Part shown: positions 26,634-36,248 of the stretch, piece by piece
Position numbering within the stretch: the first letter of the stretch is position 1
How the letters are laid out: every line of letters begins with the position of its first letter
Assembly (NCBI GenBank): GCA_945890485.1
Contig: CAMDCN010000003.1
Location: 310,001-374,000, forward strand
Source of the DNA: Candidatus Sulfopaludibacter sp. SbA3
GTDB lineage: Bacteria > Acidobacteriota > Terriglobia > Bryobacterales > Bryobacteraceae
DNA: 64,000 nt
Direction of reading: 5' to 3'
The notes under the pieces: model-generated
What the model saw: only the letters and a program-made list of their open reading frames with translations
What the model was told of the DNA's origin: nothing
Databases searched by the model: none
Translations under genes and position numbers: made by a program

Positions 26634-28390
26634 AGCCACTCCATGATGCGAATCTGGCCGCGGGTTCCTTTGGGGCCCGCGCCGGGTTCGTAGATCAATT
26701 CCATCTCTTCTCCCTTTTGCTTTCCGCAGTTCAGATCGACAGGGTCTCCGCTCTTCGTCTTAGCGTGGACCTTTTCCGGATTGGCCAGCCAGTAGGCCTC
26801 CAGGGTTCCGTTGACGTCGAGCACGAGGCGCAAATCGGTCTCCGCGCAGACGAATTCGACGAACTTCCCGCGAACCTTCGTTCCCAGGATTTCTGGCTCC
26901 TGCCGCGGCGGCAAGTTGCCGGCGGGGTCCGGCGGAGGCGCTGGTAGATAGGCCATCGTCCGCTCCCGAGCCTGTTGGGGCTCCTGCATTTCGGCCAAGC
27001 GCTGCAAGCGGGCAGCCCGTTCAATGGCCTCCGGCGTTTTCGCCACCCGCACGTACTGCTCGGCTGCGTTCTTCGCTTCTGGAAACCGCTTCGACCACCA
27101 AGCGGCCTGTATGTAGATGGGGAAATACTGGTCCACTTCCGCGGGTTTGATGGACTTCAGCTTCTTCAACTCCAGGTAACTCTTGTCGTACTCCTTCTGC
27201 ATGAGGAACTCGCCGGCCAGTGAAATCCGGAGCTCATGGGAATCTGGCGTGAGTTGCAGCGCGGCCTCCAGAATGCCCGGCGCCTCCTGGCGGCGAGCTT
27301 CGGCCGGCATGAGCCCGAGCGCGGCTTTGTATACCTCCGGGACAGGCGTGCGTTTGCGTGCCGCGGCGGCGAACTCCGCCCCTGCTTTGGCACGGTCCTG
27401 ATCCCCATAGCCCCAGAAACAGTAGCCCTTCGTCACGTGAGGCTCTGGAGCTTCGGGGAATTGGGCTTCGACCGCGTTGGCTTTGGCGGTGGCGGCGGCG
27501 CAATCGCGGGTGGCCATGGAGAGATCGGCGAGGGCCATTTCGTAGTCGAGGGGGTTGGCGGGTGTTCCCCCAAGCTTCAATTTCGACTTGTCGAATTTCA
27601 AGTTGAAGATTGCAATGCGCACGGAGTTACCGCGGACGTAAGCCTTCAAATGGCTCTCCACCTGATCGACCGTCATCCCATAGGCCTTCTCGAAGGCGTC
27701 CGGCACTTCCGTACCCGCCTGAATCAACTGATTAAAGGTGTTGAACTTGGGCCGCATGTCGTCTTCGAGTTGCAGCATATGCATTAACGCCCAACTGGTG
27801 GAGTAGAAGAGCCCGACGTGCTCCTTCTTGTTGTATTCGGCCGACTCATGGCCGGCTGCCACGATGCGCTTCAGATCCAGCCAATCGTTATTGAGCTGGA
27901 AGAGATGATGGTCGATGGGATTGCCGACGCGGATTTTTCCGCCGTATTCATCAATCGTGGAGTACAGCTCGGCAAGCCCCTCGTTCATCCAGAGTGGCAA
28001 CTTCATTTCTGAATTCTTGACGAGCAGATGAATGTATTCATGAACGGCCGTTCGCCGCGCCTGGCCCTCTCCAACCGGGCCGATGGCTATGTAGTCGCGG
28101 AATGGCAGCCCGGCGTAGAAGGCGGCGGAGGTCTCTCTCGGCGCGTAGACCTTGTATGCTTTCTCGCTGCCGAACACCACAATCCGAGGCTTTCTGGGCG
28201 GGTCGCCTATCTTCATAGTGGTGCCGAAGAACCAGCGGACCCGTTCAAATTGCTCTAACACTTCGATGGCACGCCCCTTGCCGCCGTCGGTCAACAGTTC
28301 AAAATGTTCGGACTCATAACGGGTCCACTTGTCGGCGGCCATCACAGCGGGCAGTAACAAGAATGTAATTAGCAGCAACCGGCTTGCCAT
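26630..28390 (-). CDS. Secreted gluzincin-type metallopeptidase with TPR-like repeats (DUF1570-like)
   Basis: 586 residues with a signal peptide (MASRLLLITFLLLPAVMA). A zinc-peptidase core is seen around residues 120-160: HEYIH, then the third-ligand segment LWMNEGLAELYS. This order (HExxH, downstream NEGxAE) is that of DUF1570-like and related gluzincins. Residues about 280-470 form helical TPR-like pairs (for example TKANAVEAQFPEAPEPHVTKG). The C-terminal ~90 residues are beta-rich (GKFVEFVCAETDLRLVLDVN). The predicted place is the periplasm or outside the cell. It converges on the VIT/VWA gene with a four-base overlap. Confidence 0.85.
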   Translation of the reverse strand: MASRLLLITFLLLPAVMAADKWTRYESEHFELLTDGGKGRAIEVLEQFERVRWFFGTTMKIGDPPRKPRIVVFGSEKAYKVYAPRETSAAFYAGLPFRDYIAIGPVGEGQARRTAVHEYIHLLVKNSEMKLPLWMNEGLAELYSTIDEYGGKIRVGNPIDHHLFQLNNDWLDLKRIVAAGHESAEYNKKEHVGLFYSTSWALMHMLQLEDDMRPKFNTFNQLIQAGTEVPDAFEKAYGMTVDQVESHLKAYVRGNSVRIAIFNLKFDKSKLKLGGTPANPLDYEMALADLSMATRDCAAATAKANAVEAQFPEAPEPHVTKGYCFWGYGDQDRAKAGAEFAAAARKRTPVPEVYKAALGLMPAEARRQEAPGILEAALQLTPDSHELRISLAGEFLMQKEYDKSYLELKKLKSIKPAEVDQYFPIYIQAAWWSKRFPEAKNAAEQYVRVAKTPEAIERAARLQRLAEMQEPQQARERTMAYLPAPPPDPAGNLPPRQEPEILGTKVRGKFVEFVCAETDLRLVLDVNGTLEAYWLANPEKVHAKTKSGDPVDLNCGKQKGEEMELIYEPGAGPKGTRGQIRIMEWL

Positions 28391-28580
28391 TCCTTACTGT
28401 AACCGAAAAAAAGACGAGTCCGGGGTGAATATTGCGAATTCCGGACGGTGGAGAAATTCTGGTCACGACCTATGCAAATATTTTTTCTCCTTCTTTTTCA
28501 TCGTTTTAGCGTGGCTCTTGGGGGAGCATGGTTCGGAATTGAGGGTTGGTTCGTTAGACTTCAGATAGCGGTAGTCAACT

Positions 28581-28619
28581 CGCCCCGGCGCTCCATCGAG
28601 CCCCGGGGCGTTTGTGTTT
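28581..28619 (+). terminator. Intrinsic-terminator-like leader hairpin before the AP2/HNH gene
   Basis: CGCCCCGG (28581-28588) pairs with CCGGGGCG (28603-28610). An inner GCTC/GAGC stem continues the helix to a CATC loop, and TTTGTGTTT follows. It lies 17 bases before the ribosome-binding site GAGGAGA (28627-28633) of the AP2/HNH gene. The position inside a probable leader suggests either attenuation or the end of an upstream short transcript. The 249-base gap that holds it has no other gene; it also contains a weaker inverted repeat GTCCGG...CCGGAC at about 28415-28445. Confidence 0.6.
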
Positions 28620-28639
28620 ATACCGCGAGGAGAATGTAT

Positions 28640-29524
28640 ATGTCCCAGTCCCTGGTCCCCCAAGAATTGCTCGCGCCCCTCGAGGCCTCCCGCCGTGTGA
28701 TGGAATTCCATGGCCGCAAGTTAGACCTTTCCCGTTACTCGGCTAACTCCCTCTGGCTTAGCCTGACGAACCGTAACGGCAAGCCCGGCAGCTCTACCCG
28801 TGGCATCACCTTCCACCCGGAAAAACAGGTGTGGCAGGTGCGCTTCAATACCATGCTCGTGGCATCCGCTCCCCATGCCGCCGAGGCCCGATTCCTCCAA
28901 CTGCAGTTCCTCCACCAAGCCTTCGGCAAACTGGGCCTGGAGCTTGACCGGATCTCCCGGTTGCAGCCCTACGTTGATGGCGACGCGGGTTACCTGCCCA
29001 TGCCGGATGGCCGGTTCGCAGTAGTGGATGCCGCGGACTTCGCACGCTGCGCGACACACTCTTGGTGCGTCAAACAGGGTTGCGTCCAAACCAAAATTCA
29101 CAAACGCCACGTGGCGCTCTACCGGATGGTGCTGGGCTTCGATCTGCCTGCACGGGTGAAGCCGGTGCATCACGACGGCGACCGGCTGAACTGCCGGCGG
29201 GCGAATCTCGGCGTCCTGAACTATTCCGAGGCAAACTGGTCCGGGCGCAAGATTGCGAAGAAGACCACTTCCGACTACAAGGGAGTTTCCTGGATCAAAG
29301 ACCAGTTCCTCTGGCGGGCCATGATCAAGAAGGGCGGGAAGATGTTTCCGTTGGGCGAATACCGGAGCGAATGGGCGGCGGCAAAGGCCTACGACGAGGC
29401 GGCGCGAGAGCTGTTCGGCGAGTTCGCGGCATTGAACTTCCCGCGGCCGGGCGAACTGGGGGCGCACCGGCCAAAGGATTTGAGCCCGGGCGGCCGGCTG
29501 ATCGACGCTTCACTGGCCGCGTAG
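28640..29524 (+). CDS. AP2-domain HNH endonuclease-like protein
   Basis: 294 residues from ATG at 28640, set by GAGGAGA six bases upstream; a longer frame exists but lacks such a site. The order is an N-terminal AP2-like segment (about 53-100, RGITFHPEKQVWQVRF), then an HNH_3-type nuclease core (about 115-205, with VHHDGDRLNCRRANLGVLNY). A clear AP2 DNA-binding domain follows (about 212-268, YKGVSWIKDQFLWRAMIKK, AAAKAYDEAARELFGEFA). AP2/HNH proteins are best known as homing endonucleases and relatives in phages and bacteria. The metal-ligand histidines of the HNH core are present. Its 3' end overlaps uvrA by 15 bases. Activity is inferred from motifs only. Confidence 0.85.
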   Translation: MSQSLVPQELLAPLEASRRVMEFHGRKLDLSRYSANSLWLSLTNRNGKPGSSTRGITFHPEKQVWQVRFNTMLVASAPHAAEARFLQLQFLHQAFGKLGLELDRISRLQPYVDGDAGYLPMPDGRFAVVDAADFARCATHSWCVKQGCVQTKIHKRHVALYRMVLGFDLPARVKPVHHDGDRLNCRRANLGVLNYSEANWSGRKIAKKTTSDYKGVSWIKDQFLWRAMIKKGGKMFPLGEYRSEWAAAKAYDEAARELFGEFAALNFPRPGELGAHRPKDLSPGGRLIDASLAA

Positions 29525-32329
29525 GAAGTGACCGGTGTGGGATCCCTGGAGCTGAGCGATCTGCTCCGGGGTTCCTTCGCCGAGGATGCGGCCACCGGCG
29601 CTGCCTCCTTCGGGGCCGAGGTCGATGAGCCAATCCGCGGCACGGATGACGTCGAGGTTGTGCTCGATGAGCAGGATGGAGCCCCCGTTGTGAATCAGGC
29701 GCTGGAAGCTGTCAAGGAGTTTGCGGATGTCGTCGTAGTGAAGGCCGGTGGTGGGCTCATCGAAAATGAAGAGGGTGCCTTCCGAAGTGGACTGCGCGAG
29801 GTGGGCGGCCAGTTTGACGCGCTGCGCTTCGCCGCCCGAAAGCGTGGTGGCGGATTGTCCGAGGCGGAGATAGCCGAGCCCAACGTCGGCGAGCACCTGG
29901 AGACGCTGCTTGAGCTTGGGCGTCTCGGCGAAGAAGCGGAGGCCTTCGGCGACAGTGAGGCCGAGCACCTGATGGATGTTCAGCCCCTTGTATTTGATGT
30001 CGAGTATGGCCTGCTTAAAGCGGGTGCCGCGGCACTCCTCGCAGACCAACTCGACGTCAGCGAGGAACTGCATTTCGACGGTGACGGTGCCGTCGCCCTG
30101 GCAGACTTCGCAGCGGCCTCCGGGGATATTGAACGAGAAGTGGCCGGCCGTGTAGCCTTTGCGGTCGCTATCCGGAGTGGAGGAGAACAGGTCCCGGATA
30201 ACGTCAAAGGCTTTTACGTATGTGACCGGATTGGAGCGTGGGGTACGGCCGATGGGCGTCTGGTCGACGAGGATGATTTCGGTGAGCAGATGGGCCCGAT
30301 CGACGGACTTCCAAAGTTGGCGTTCGGCCCCAGGCAACTCCTCGGCCTCCTCCTTGGCGGTCTTGCGCGGGCCCTCGCGTTCCAGTTCCTTCGTGAGCGC
30401 CTTGAAGATAACGTCGTGGACGAGCGAGCTTTTTCCGGAGCCGGAGACGCCGGTGACGGCGACGAGCATATTGAGGGGGATCTCGACGTCGACGTTCTTC
30501 AGGTTGTTCGCGCGGGCGCCGCGGACGGTGATGACCTTTCGCGGGTTGATGAGGCGGCGGGCTATCTTCGGCGCGGTCTCCATCTCGCCGTTGAGATATT
30601 TACTGGTGAGGGATTGGCCGCCGTCGGCGAGCAGCTTAGGGAAATTCCCTTCGAAGATTACCTTGCCTCCGTGCTCCCCGGCGCCGGGGCCGAGGTCGAC
30701 GATGTGATCCGCCGACCGCATCACGTCAGGATCGTGTTCGACGACGAGGACGGAGTTGCCGAGGTCGCGGAGTTCATGGAGGATCTTGATAAGGCGGGCG
30801 GTGTCGCGGGAGTGGAGGCCGATGGACGGCTCGTCGAGGACGTAGCAGGCCCCGACGAGGCGGGAGCCGAGGCACGTCGCTAGCTGAATGCGCTGGGCTT
30901 CGCCGCCGGAGAGGGTGGCGGAGAGGCGGTCTAGGGTCAGGTATTCAAGACCGACATCGTTGAGGAATTTCAGGCGCTGCTGGATCTCGACCAGGACCTT
31001 GCCGGCGATCGTTTGTTGCTCCGGGGCCAGGCGGAGGGCATCGAAGAACGCGTGCGCTTCGGCGATGTTGCAGCGGGTGACTTCGGCCATGTTGCGGCCG
31101 CCGATGCGAATATTGAGCGCTTCCTTGCGGAGGCGGGCTCCGCCGCAATCCGAGCATTCGCTGTAGCCACGATAGCGGCTGAGGAAGACGCGGACTTGCA
31201 CTTTATACTTCTTCTCTTCGACGTCGGGGAAGAATTCGTTGCGGAGGAAATTGACGAGCAGTTCGCGTTCGTCTTTGCGGAGATCCTCTATGGGAACTTC
31301 GCAGCGGATGGACTTGCTGTAGCGACGGACAAAGCGGGATTGCCAGTCGTGATAGGCCGGCTTGGTCCAGGGAGCGACGGCACCGGTGAGGACGGAGAGC
31401 GTGGGGTCGGGAATTACGAGGTCGAGATCGTAGTCGATGACGTTGCCGAAGCCTTGGCAGCGGGGGCAGGCGCCGAAGGGCGAGTTGAACGAGAAGAGCG
31501 TCGGTTCGGGCGTTTGGTAGGTGAGGAGGCAGGTTTTGCAGGCGAAGGCTTCCGCGAAGCGATGGCGCGCCGGTTCGGGGACGCCGGCTTGTTCGAAGAC
31601 AACTTCGCCGGATTCGCGGTAGCAGATTTCGACGGTGTCGACGATGCGGGAGCGGAGATCGGCGGTGATGGAGAGGCGGTCGGCGAGGATGGAGAGGGGT
31701 TGGGTGAAGTCGATTTCGAGGAGCGATTCGGGCGTCGAGAACTCGCTGACTTTGCCGTTCTGATAGAGCCGGTTGAAACCGCGTTTGCGGAGGTCAAAGA
31801 GGTGGTCGCGGAGTTTGGCGGGGTCTTCGTTGATGTTAACGGGGAAGAGAGCGTACCAGCGGGAGCCAAGGGGGAGCTGAGACACGGCTTCGGCGACGTG
31901 ATCGACGGTATCTTTCTGGACGGGTTGGCCGCACTGAGAGCAGTAGGTGGTACCGGCCCGGGCGAAGAGGAGCCGAAGGAAATCGTAGACTTCGGTGGAG
32001 GTGGCGACGGTGGAACGGGGATTGCGCGTCGTGTTTTTCTGGCGAATGGCGATGGGGGGCGCGAGGCCGAGGATCTCGTCGACGTCGGGCTTTTCCATCC
32101 GGTCGAGAAACTGGCGGGCGTAGGCGGAGAGGGATTCGACGTAGCGGCGTTGGCCTTCGGCATAGATCGTGTCGAAGACGAGGGAGGACTTGCCGGAGCC
32201 GGAGACGCCGGTGATGACGGTGAGTTGGTTGTGGGGGATGTTGAGCGAGATATTCTTGAGATTGTGCATCCGCGCGCCGCGGATGGAGATGAACTCGTCT
32301 ACTTTGACTTTCCCTTTCTTACTTGCCAA
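29510..32329 (-). CDS. uvrA: Excinuclease ABC subunit A
   Basis: 939 residues, the normal UvrA length. It recognises DNA damage in nucleotide excision repair, loads UvrB and is an ABC-type ATPase in the cytosol. The N-terminal [15 protein letters not shown] and Walker [10 protein letters not shown] (about 40-48) are followed by zinc-binding cysteine pairs ([12 protein letters not shown]) and the signature [12 protein letters not shown] (about 480-491). The second ATPase half has [21 protein letters not shown] and CEECRG zinc pairs, and [12 protein letters not shown]. The start is TTG at 32329 with GGGAG eight bases upstream. No ATG or GTG occurs in the frame before residue 21. The TTG touches the divergent mutY start. 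Confidence 0.97.
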   Translation of the reverse strand: MASKKGKVKVDEFISIRGARMHNLKNISLNIPHNQLTVITGVSGSGKSSLVFDTIYAEGQRRYVESLSAYARQFLDRMEKPDVDEILGLAPPIAIRQKNTTRNPRSTVATSTEVYDFLRLLFARAGTTYCSQCGQPVQKDTVDHVAEAVSQLPLGSRWYALFPVNINEDPAKLRDHLFDLRKRGFNRLYQNGKVSEFSTPESLLEIDFTQPLSILADRLSITADLRSRIVDTVEICYRESGEVVFEQAGVPEPARHRFAEAFACKTCLLTYQTPEPTLFSFNSPFGACPRCQGFGNVIDYDLDLVIPDPTLSVLTGAVAPWTKPAYHDWQSRFVRRYSKSIRCEVPIEDLRKDERELLVNFLRNEFFPDVEEKKYKVQVRVFLSRYRGYSECSDCGGARLRKEALNIRIGGRNMAEVTRCNIAEAHAFFDALRLAPEQQTIAGKVLVEIQQRLKFLNDVGLEYLTLDRLSATLSGGEAQRIQLATCLGSRLVGACYVLDEPSIGLHSRDTARLIKILHELRDLGNSVLVVEHDPDVMRSADHIVDLGPGAGEHGGKVIFEGNFPKLLADGGQSLTSKYLNGEMETAPKIARRLINPRKVITVRGARANNLKNVDVEIPLNMLVAVTGVSGSGKSSLVHDVIFKALTKELEREGPRKTAKEEAEELPGAERQLWKSVDRAHLLTEIILVDQTPIGRTPRSNPVTYVKAFDVIRDLFSSTPDSDRKGYTAGHFSFNIPGGRCEVCQGDGTVTVEMQFLADVELVCEECRGTRFKQAILDIKYKGLNIHQVLGLTVAEGLRFFAETPKLKQRLQVLADVGLGYLRLGQSATTLSGGEAQRVKLAAHLAQSTSEGTLFIFDEPTTGLHYDDIRKLLDSFQRLIHNGGSILLIEHNLDVIRAADWLIDLGPEGGSAGGRILGEGTPEQIAQLQGSHTGHFLRGQ

Positions 32330-33345
32330 TGACTGATCTCCCGAAGGTGCGCGCCGCTCTGGCCGCCTGGTATGAACGCTGGAAACGGGATCTGCCTTGG
32401 CGCCGGACCCGGGATCCGTATCGAATCTGGGTATCCGAGATTATGCTGCAGCAGACGCGCGTGGCGGCCGTGATCCCTTATTATGATCGGTTCCTCGAAC
32501 GCTACCCAAACTTGGATGCGCTGGCAGCGGCGGAAGAGCAGGAACTCTTGGGAATGTGGGCGGGCTTGGGCTACTATTCGCGGGCGCGGAATTTGCAGGC
32601 GGCGGCGAAGGAGATGGTGCGGTTGGGCGGATTTCCGCGGGAGTACGCGGCGATTCGGGCGCTGCCGGGGGTGGGGGAGTATACGGCGGCGGCGGTGGGG
32701 TCGATTGCATTCGGGTTGCCGCATGCGGTGGTGGACGGGAATGTGATCCGGGTGATGGCGCGGTTTTTGGCGGAGGGTGGCGAAATATCGTCAGGAGTGA
32801 CGAAAAATCGGCTGCGCGATGCGGCGGAGGAGTTTTTGGACCGGGAGGCGCCGTCGCGGCACAACCAAGCGGTGATGGAATTAGGGGCGACGGTTTGTAC
32901 GCCGAGGGATCCGGAATGCGGGCGGTGTCCTCTTTCGGAGTGGTGCGAGGGCCGAGCGCGCGGTTTGGCACGAGAATTGCCATTAAAAAAAGGCAAGACG
33001 GTTATCCGTCGAGTGGAGCGCTCGCTCCTCGTAGTCATGCGGAACGGAAATCTTCTTCTCTGGCAGAGGCCACCGGACGCGGCGATCCTGTCAGGTTTCT
33101 GGGAACTTCCCGAACCGCATCAGCTACTGAAGGCGAAATTTGGGGCAGCGCTCCACGAATTTAAGCACAGTATTACGAATCATATCTATCACTTCCAGGT
33201 ATTTGAGGCGTCGGTGGGTAGGTGGTCGCCGGAGGTTGAATCGGGGCTGCGCTGGGTGCGCGTAGAAAGGTTGGCGGATATTCCGCTGAGTACGACAACC
33301 CGGAAGGCGTTGGCGGGAATGGCGCAGCTGCGTTTGTTTGCTTAG
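32329..33345 (+). CDS. mutY: A/G-specific adenine glycosylase
   Basis: 338 residues from ATG at 32329. Removes adenine mispaired with 8-oxoguanine or guanine in base-excision repair. The N-terminal catalytic domain has SEIMLQQTRVAAV (the catalytic Glu lies in SEI), the helix-hairpin-helix LPGVGEYTAAAV (about 108-119) and the catalytic Asp in HAVVDGNVIRV. The iron-sulfur cluster motif CTPRDPECGRCPLSEWC has the expected C-x6-C-x2-C-x5-C spacing (about 190-206). The C-terminal NUDIX-like domain (about 225-335) checks for 8-oxoguanine and has LSGFWELPEPHQL. Its ATG overlaps the divergent uvrA TTG by one base. No good ribosome-binding site is seen. Confidence 0.96.
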   Translation: MTDLPKVRAALAAWYERWKRDLPWRRTRDPYRIWVSEIMLQQTRVAAVIPYYDRFLERYPNLDALAAAEEQELLGMWAGLGYYSRARNLQAAAKEMVRLGGFPREYAAIRALPGVGEYTAAAVGSIAFGLPHAVVDGNVIRVMARFLAEGGEISSGVTKNRLRDAAEEFLDREAPSRHNQAVMELGATVCTPRDPECGRCPLSEWCEGRARGLARELPLKKGKTVIRRVERSLLVVMRNGNLLLWQRPPDAAILSGFWELPEPHQLLKAKFGAALHEFKHSITNHIYHFQVFEASVGRWSPEVESGLRWVRVERLADIPLSTTTRKALAGMAQLRLFA

Positions 33346-33366
33346 GGAGAAAGGGGTAGCAGTTGT

Positions 33367-33391
33367 GAACTTTTTACTGAGTAGAAAGTTC
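33367..33391. promoter_or_regulatory. Near-perfect 25-bp palindrome, operator candidate
   Basis: GAACTTTTTACT, a central G and AGTAGAAAGTTC form an inverted repeat with a single T/G mismatch in twelve pairs. With no T-tract after it, this is more like a protein-binding site than a terminator. It lies between mutY and the 33440 gene. The half-site AACTTTCTACT recurs exactly at 23011-23021, at the start of the divergent 23012/23047 genes. The binding protein is unknown. Confidence 0.5.
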
Positions 33392-33439
33392 TGAGTGTGG
33401 AATCGAGTAGACTGGCGAGAGTCTGGGTTATTGGAGATT

Positions 33440-34789
33440 ATGCAAAAAGAACGCATCCTTCGCCTCGCCAAATTTTCTACTGTTTTATTAACTATTCCGA
33501 TTTTATTGTTTGCCTACTCGGTGGGTCCGGATCCGCGCCATACTGGCGCTCCCGGAGATCAAACGTGCGCCAAAGCGGGGTGCCATACCGGCACAGCCGT
33601 CAACGCAGGCGGGGGAAAGGTGGAGTTGCAGTTGCCCGGTGGCCTCACGTATGTGCCCGGGCAGAAGCAGCGGATTACGGTGGTGATCACCGATACGAAT
33701 GCGACAACGCGGAACTATGGCTTCCAGGCGTCCGCGCGATTGGGCTCGAACGAAGCGAACGGGCAGGCAGGGACGTTTACTTTGGTGGGCCGGGACTTGA
33801 TCTTGTGCGCCGATGGCCGGGAACGGACGACTGCGGCGTGCCCTTCGTCGGCACCGCTGGAGTTTGTTTCTCACGGCGATTCGAGCAATCGGACCGGTCG
33901 ATTTGAGTTTGACTGGACCCCTCCGTCGACCGACGTGGGCCCGGTGAAGATCTATGTGGCGGGCAATGCGGCGAATGGAAACGGGTCCAATACAGGCGAC
34001 CGAATCTACACAACAAGTGTTACGTTGACGCCTTCGGCAGGCGGCGGGGACCGACCGGCGATTACGTCCAGCGGTGGCGTGGTGAACGGGGCCAGTTTTG
34101 CAGCAGGCGTCGTTGCGGGTTCTTGGACGACAATTTTTGGCTCGAATCTGGCTCCGGCCTTGAAAACGTGGGACGGGTTGATTGACACGCAAGGCAACTT
34201 TCCGACGGCAATCGATGATGTTCGGGTGACCATCGATGGTCTGCCAGCCTACATTAACTTCGTCAGCGCAAACCAGATTAACGTTCAGGCCCCGGCCTTA
34301 ACGCGGACGGGAATGGTGCCGGTGGTGGTGACGACTCCGGCGGGCGCGAGCGAGTCCGTGATGGCGAACGTCGTCCGCGAGGCTCCCGGACTGTTCCTCT
34401 TTACGCAGTCGCCGATTCGGTATCCAGCGGCGGTGCGGGCGACCGATGGCCGATTTATTGCTCCGGCGGAACTTTTCCCGGGCGTAACGACGGAGCCGGC
34501 CAAACCGGGCGATATCGTGCTGCTCTTCGGTACGGGTTTCGGGCCGACGACCCCGGCAGTGGTTCCTGGCCGGGTGTTTAGTGGCGCCGCGCCGCTTTCC
34601 GACGCAGGCAGTTTGCAGGTTCGAATTGGCGGAACCGACGTGGTTCCCTCGTTCGCGGGGCTTTCCGGCTCCGGGCTGTATCAGTTTAATGTGACCGTTC
34701 CCAATCTTCCGGATGGGAATCATCGGATCGAAATGCTCTTGAACGAGCAGCAGATCCAATCGGATGTTCAGTTAGCGGTCCGGCGCTAA
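33440..34789 (+). CDS. Secreted protein with choice-of-anchor-V-like domain and TIGR03437 C-terminal domain
   Basis: 449 residues from ATG at 33440 with TTGGAG in front; signal peptide MQKERILRLAKFSTVLLTIPILLFA. Residues about 28-210 form a Reeler/choice-of-anchor-V-like domain that opens with GDQTCAKAGCHTG, a cysteine/histidine cluster (C-x4-CH), and ends in DRIYTTSVTLTP. From about 220 on is the 'Solibacter C-terminal' (TIGR03437) sandwich: VVNGASFAAGVVAGSWTTIFG, INFVSANQINVQAP, VLLFGTGFGPTTP and GLYQFNVTVP. Such proteins are exported; whether the CH cluster binds heme or metal is not known. First of three neighbours with the same C-terminal domain. Confidence 0.85.
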   Translation: MQKERILRLAKFSTVLLTIPILLFAYSVGPDPRHTGAPGDQTCAKAGCHTGTAVNAGGGKVELQLPGGLTYVPGQKQRITVVITDTNATTRNYGFQASARLGSNEANGQAGTFTLVGRDLILCADGRERTTAACPSSAPLEFVSHGDSSNRTGRFEFDWTPPSTDVGPVKIYVAGNAANGNGSNTGDRIYTTSVTLTPSAGGGDRPAITSSGGVVNGASFAAGVVAGSWTTIFGSNLAPALKTWDGLIDTQGNFPTAIDDVRVTIDGLPAYINFVSANQINVQAPALTRTGMVPVVVTTPAGASESVMANVVREAPGLFLFTQSPIRYPAAVRATDGRFIAPAELFPGVTTEPAKPGDIVLLFGTGFGPTTPAVVPGRVFSGAAPLSDAGSLQVRIGGTDVVPSFAGLSGSGLYQFNVTVPNLPDGNHRIEMLLNEQQIQSDVQLAVRR

Positions 34790-34823
34790 CCGCAACCTCT
34801 TACCCCAACAATTGGAGAACCTG

Positions 34824-36176
34824 ATGACTCGAGTGATTCGTGCGGTAGTCGTGTGCGCGGCGGCTTTGCTGTCCGCAGGCGCCGTGATGGCCAGAAGCGC
34901 GGGGGCGCCGGCCAACGCGTCCGGCGTTCCGACCGACATGAACGGCCGGACCTGCGCGGCCTGCCATCGGCCCGAGGCGGCGAACTCAGACCCGCGCGGG
35001 AGTCTGACTGTTCTCCTCGACCGGACAACCTACCGGCCAGGGGTAAAGCAGTCGATTCGTGTTCGATTGCAGCATCCAGAGGCGCGGCGCTGGGGTTTCC
35101 AGTTGACGGCACGGCCGACGAGCGACACAACGCAAATGGCAGGGAGTTTTACCCCGAACGAAAATATTGTCGTGCAGTGCGATCCGGCAGGGACGTCGCC
35201 CTGCGGCGGGGCGCGCGAGTTTGCCACTCATAGTTTGATTTCAAATCGCTCCGGCACGACGGGCGGCGTGGAATGGGATATCGAGTGGACGCCGCCGGCC
35301 AACGAGGTGGGTGAAATTACCCTCTATGTGGCGGCGAATGCGGCTGACGGTACACAGCTCAATACAAACGACCGGATCTATACGACAACCGTAAAATTGG
35401 CGGCGGAGGGGGCCTGTAATCTGGCGCAGCGGCCGACGCTACGCAATCTAGCCAACGGCGCTTCGTTCGTCACTACCTTGGCCCCGAACACTTTAGCCAG
35501 TGTGTTCGGGTTGGATTTTGAAGTAGCGGGGCGCACCCGGCAGGCGGGGACCGGCGACTTCGTGAACGGCTCATTCCCGCAGCAGTTGGCGTGCGTGGCG
35601 GTGGAAATCGCGGGACGGCGCGCGCCATTGACCTATGTGCAAACGGACCAGATCAACTTCCAGGTGCCGACTTTGACGCATACCGGGCCGGTGCCGGTGG
35701 TGATCATCCTAAATCCGGGGCGGCCTAACGAGTTGCGGTCGGACCAGGGGACGGTGACGGTGGCGCAGTACTCGCCCGCTTGGTTCACCTTCGGCGGCCG
35801 GTCGATTGCGGCGACGACGGCGGACGGGCGGATCGTGGCGGACCCGGCGGTGGTTGCCGGGGGCGTGGCGGCTCGTCGAGGCGATATCGTGACGCTGTAC
35901 GGGACGGGATTCGGTCTGACGGAGCCGGTGTACCAAGCCGGTGAGATTCCGGGAGGCGTTGCACGGCTGCGGGATCCCATTACGATTACCGTGGGCGGAA
36001 CGATGCTGGCGGCATCGGACATTCTTTATGCTGGTCTGGCGCCGGGGTTGATTAGCGGCTTGTATCAGTTCAATATCCGGATCCCGATGGGGGTATCGCC
36101 GGGAGTGGTCCCGGTGGTGGCAACCATGGGCGGGGTCAGCACCCAGACGGCGGGGGGAGGAATTCCCGTTCAGTAA
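34824..36176 (+). CDS. Secreted protein with CxxCH motif and TIGR03437 C-terminal domain
   Basis: 450 residues from ATG at 34824, six bases after TTGGAG; a TTG twelve bases upstream is not needed. Signal peptide MTRVIRAVVVCAAALLSAGAVMA, then NGRTCAACHRPEAAN, an exact c-type-heme CxxCH motif at about 40-44. A choice-of-anchor-V-like sandwich follows (WGFQLTARP, TLYVAANAADG, DRIYTTTVKL). The C-terminal half is TIGR03437-like: NLANGASFVTTLAPNTLASV, INFQVPTLT and VTLYGTGFGLTEP. It is clearly paralogous to the preceding gene but keeps a canonical CxxCH where that gene has C-x4-CH. If heme is attached, maturation genes must be elsewhere. Same transcript as 33440 is likely (34-base gap). Confidence 0.85.
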   Translation: MTRVIRAVVVCAAALLSAGAVMARSAGAPANASGVPTDMNGRTCAACHRPEAANSDPRGSLTVLLDRTTYRPGVKQSIRVRLQHPEARRWGFQLTARPTSDTTQMAGSFTPNENIVVQCDPAGTSPCGGAREFATHSLISNRSGTTGGVEWDIEWTPPANEVGEITLYVAANAADGTQLNTNDRIYTTTVKLAAEGACNLAQRPTLRNLANGASFVTTLAPNTLASVFGLDFEVAGRTRQAGTGDFVNGSFPQQLACVAVEIAGRRAPLTYVQTDQINFQVPTLTHTGPVPVVIILNPGRPNELRSDQGTVTVAQYSPAWFTFGGRSIAATTADGRIVADPAVVAGGVAARRGDIVTLYGTGFGLTEPVYQAGEIPGGVARLRDPITITVGGTMLAASDILYAGLAPGLISGLYQFNIRIPMGVSPGVVPVVATMGGVSTQTAGGGIPVQ

Positions 36177-36214
36177 ATTCCTAGCGGTGGATTTGTTGCG
36201 CTCCCGCTTAAGAT

Positions 36215-36248
36215 GGGGGTAGTCACCCGGACTACCCCCTTTTGTTTT
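36215..36248 (+). terminator. Intrinsic terminator
   Basis: GGGGGTAGTC (36215-36224) pairs perfectly with GACTACCCCC (36230-36239) around an ACCCG loop, followed by TTTTGTTTT. It lies 38 bases after the second TIGR03437-type gene and directly before the third. Transcription of the first two genes therefore probably ends here. Confidence 0.85.

Noticed and set aside
31013-32332. 439-codon plus-strand frame opposite uvrA, with a similar one at 29528-30883
   Set aside because: Their sequences are Gly/Glu/Val-rich antisense shadows of a highly conserved gene.
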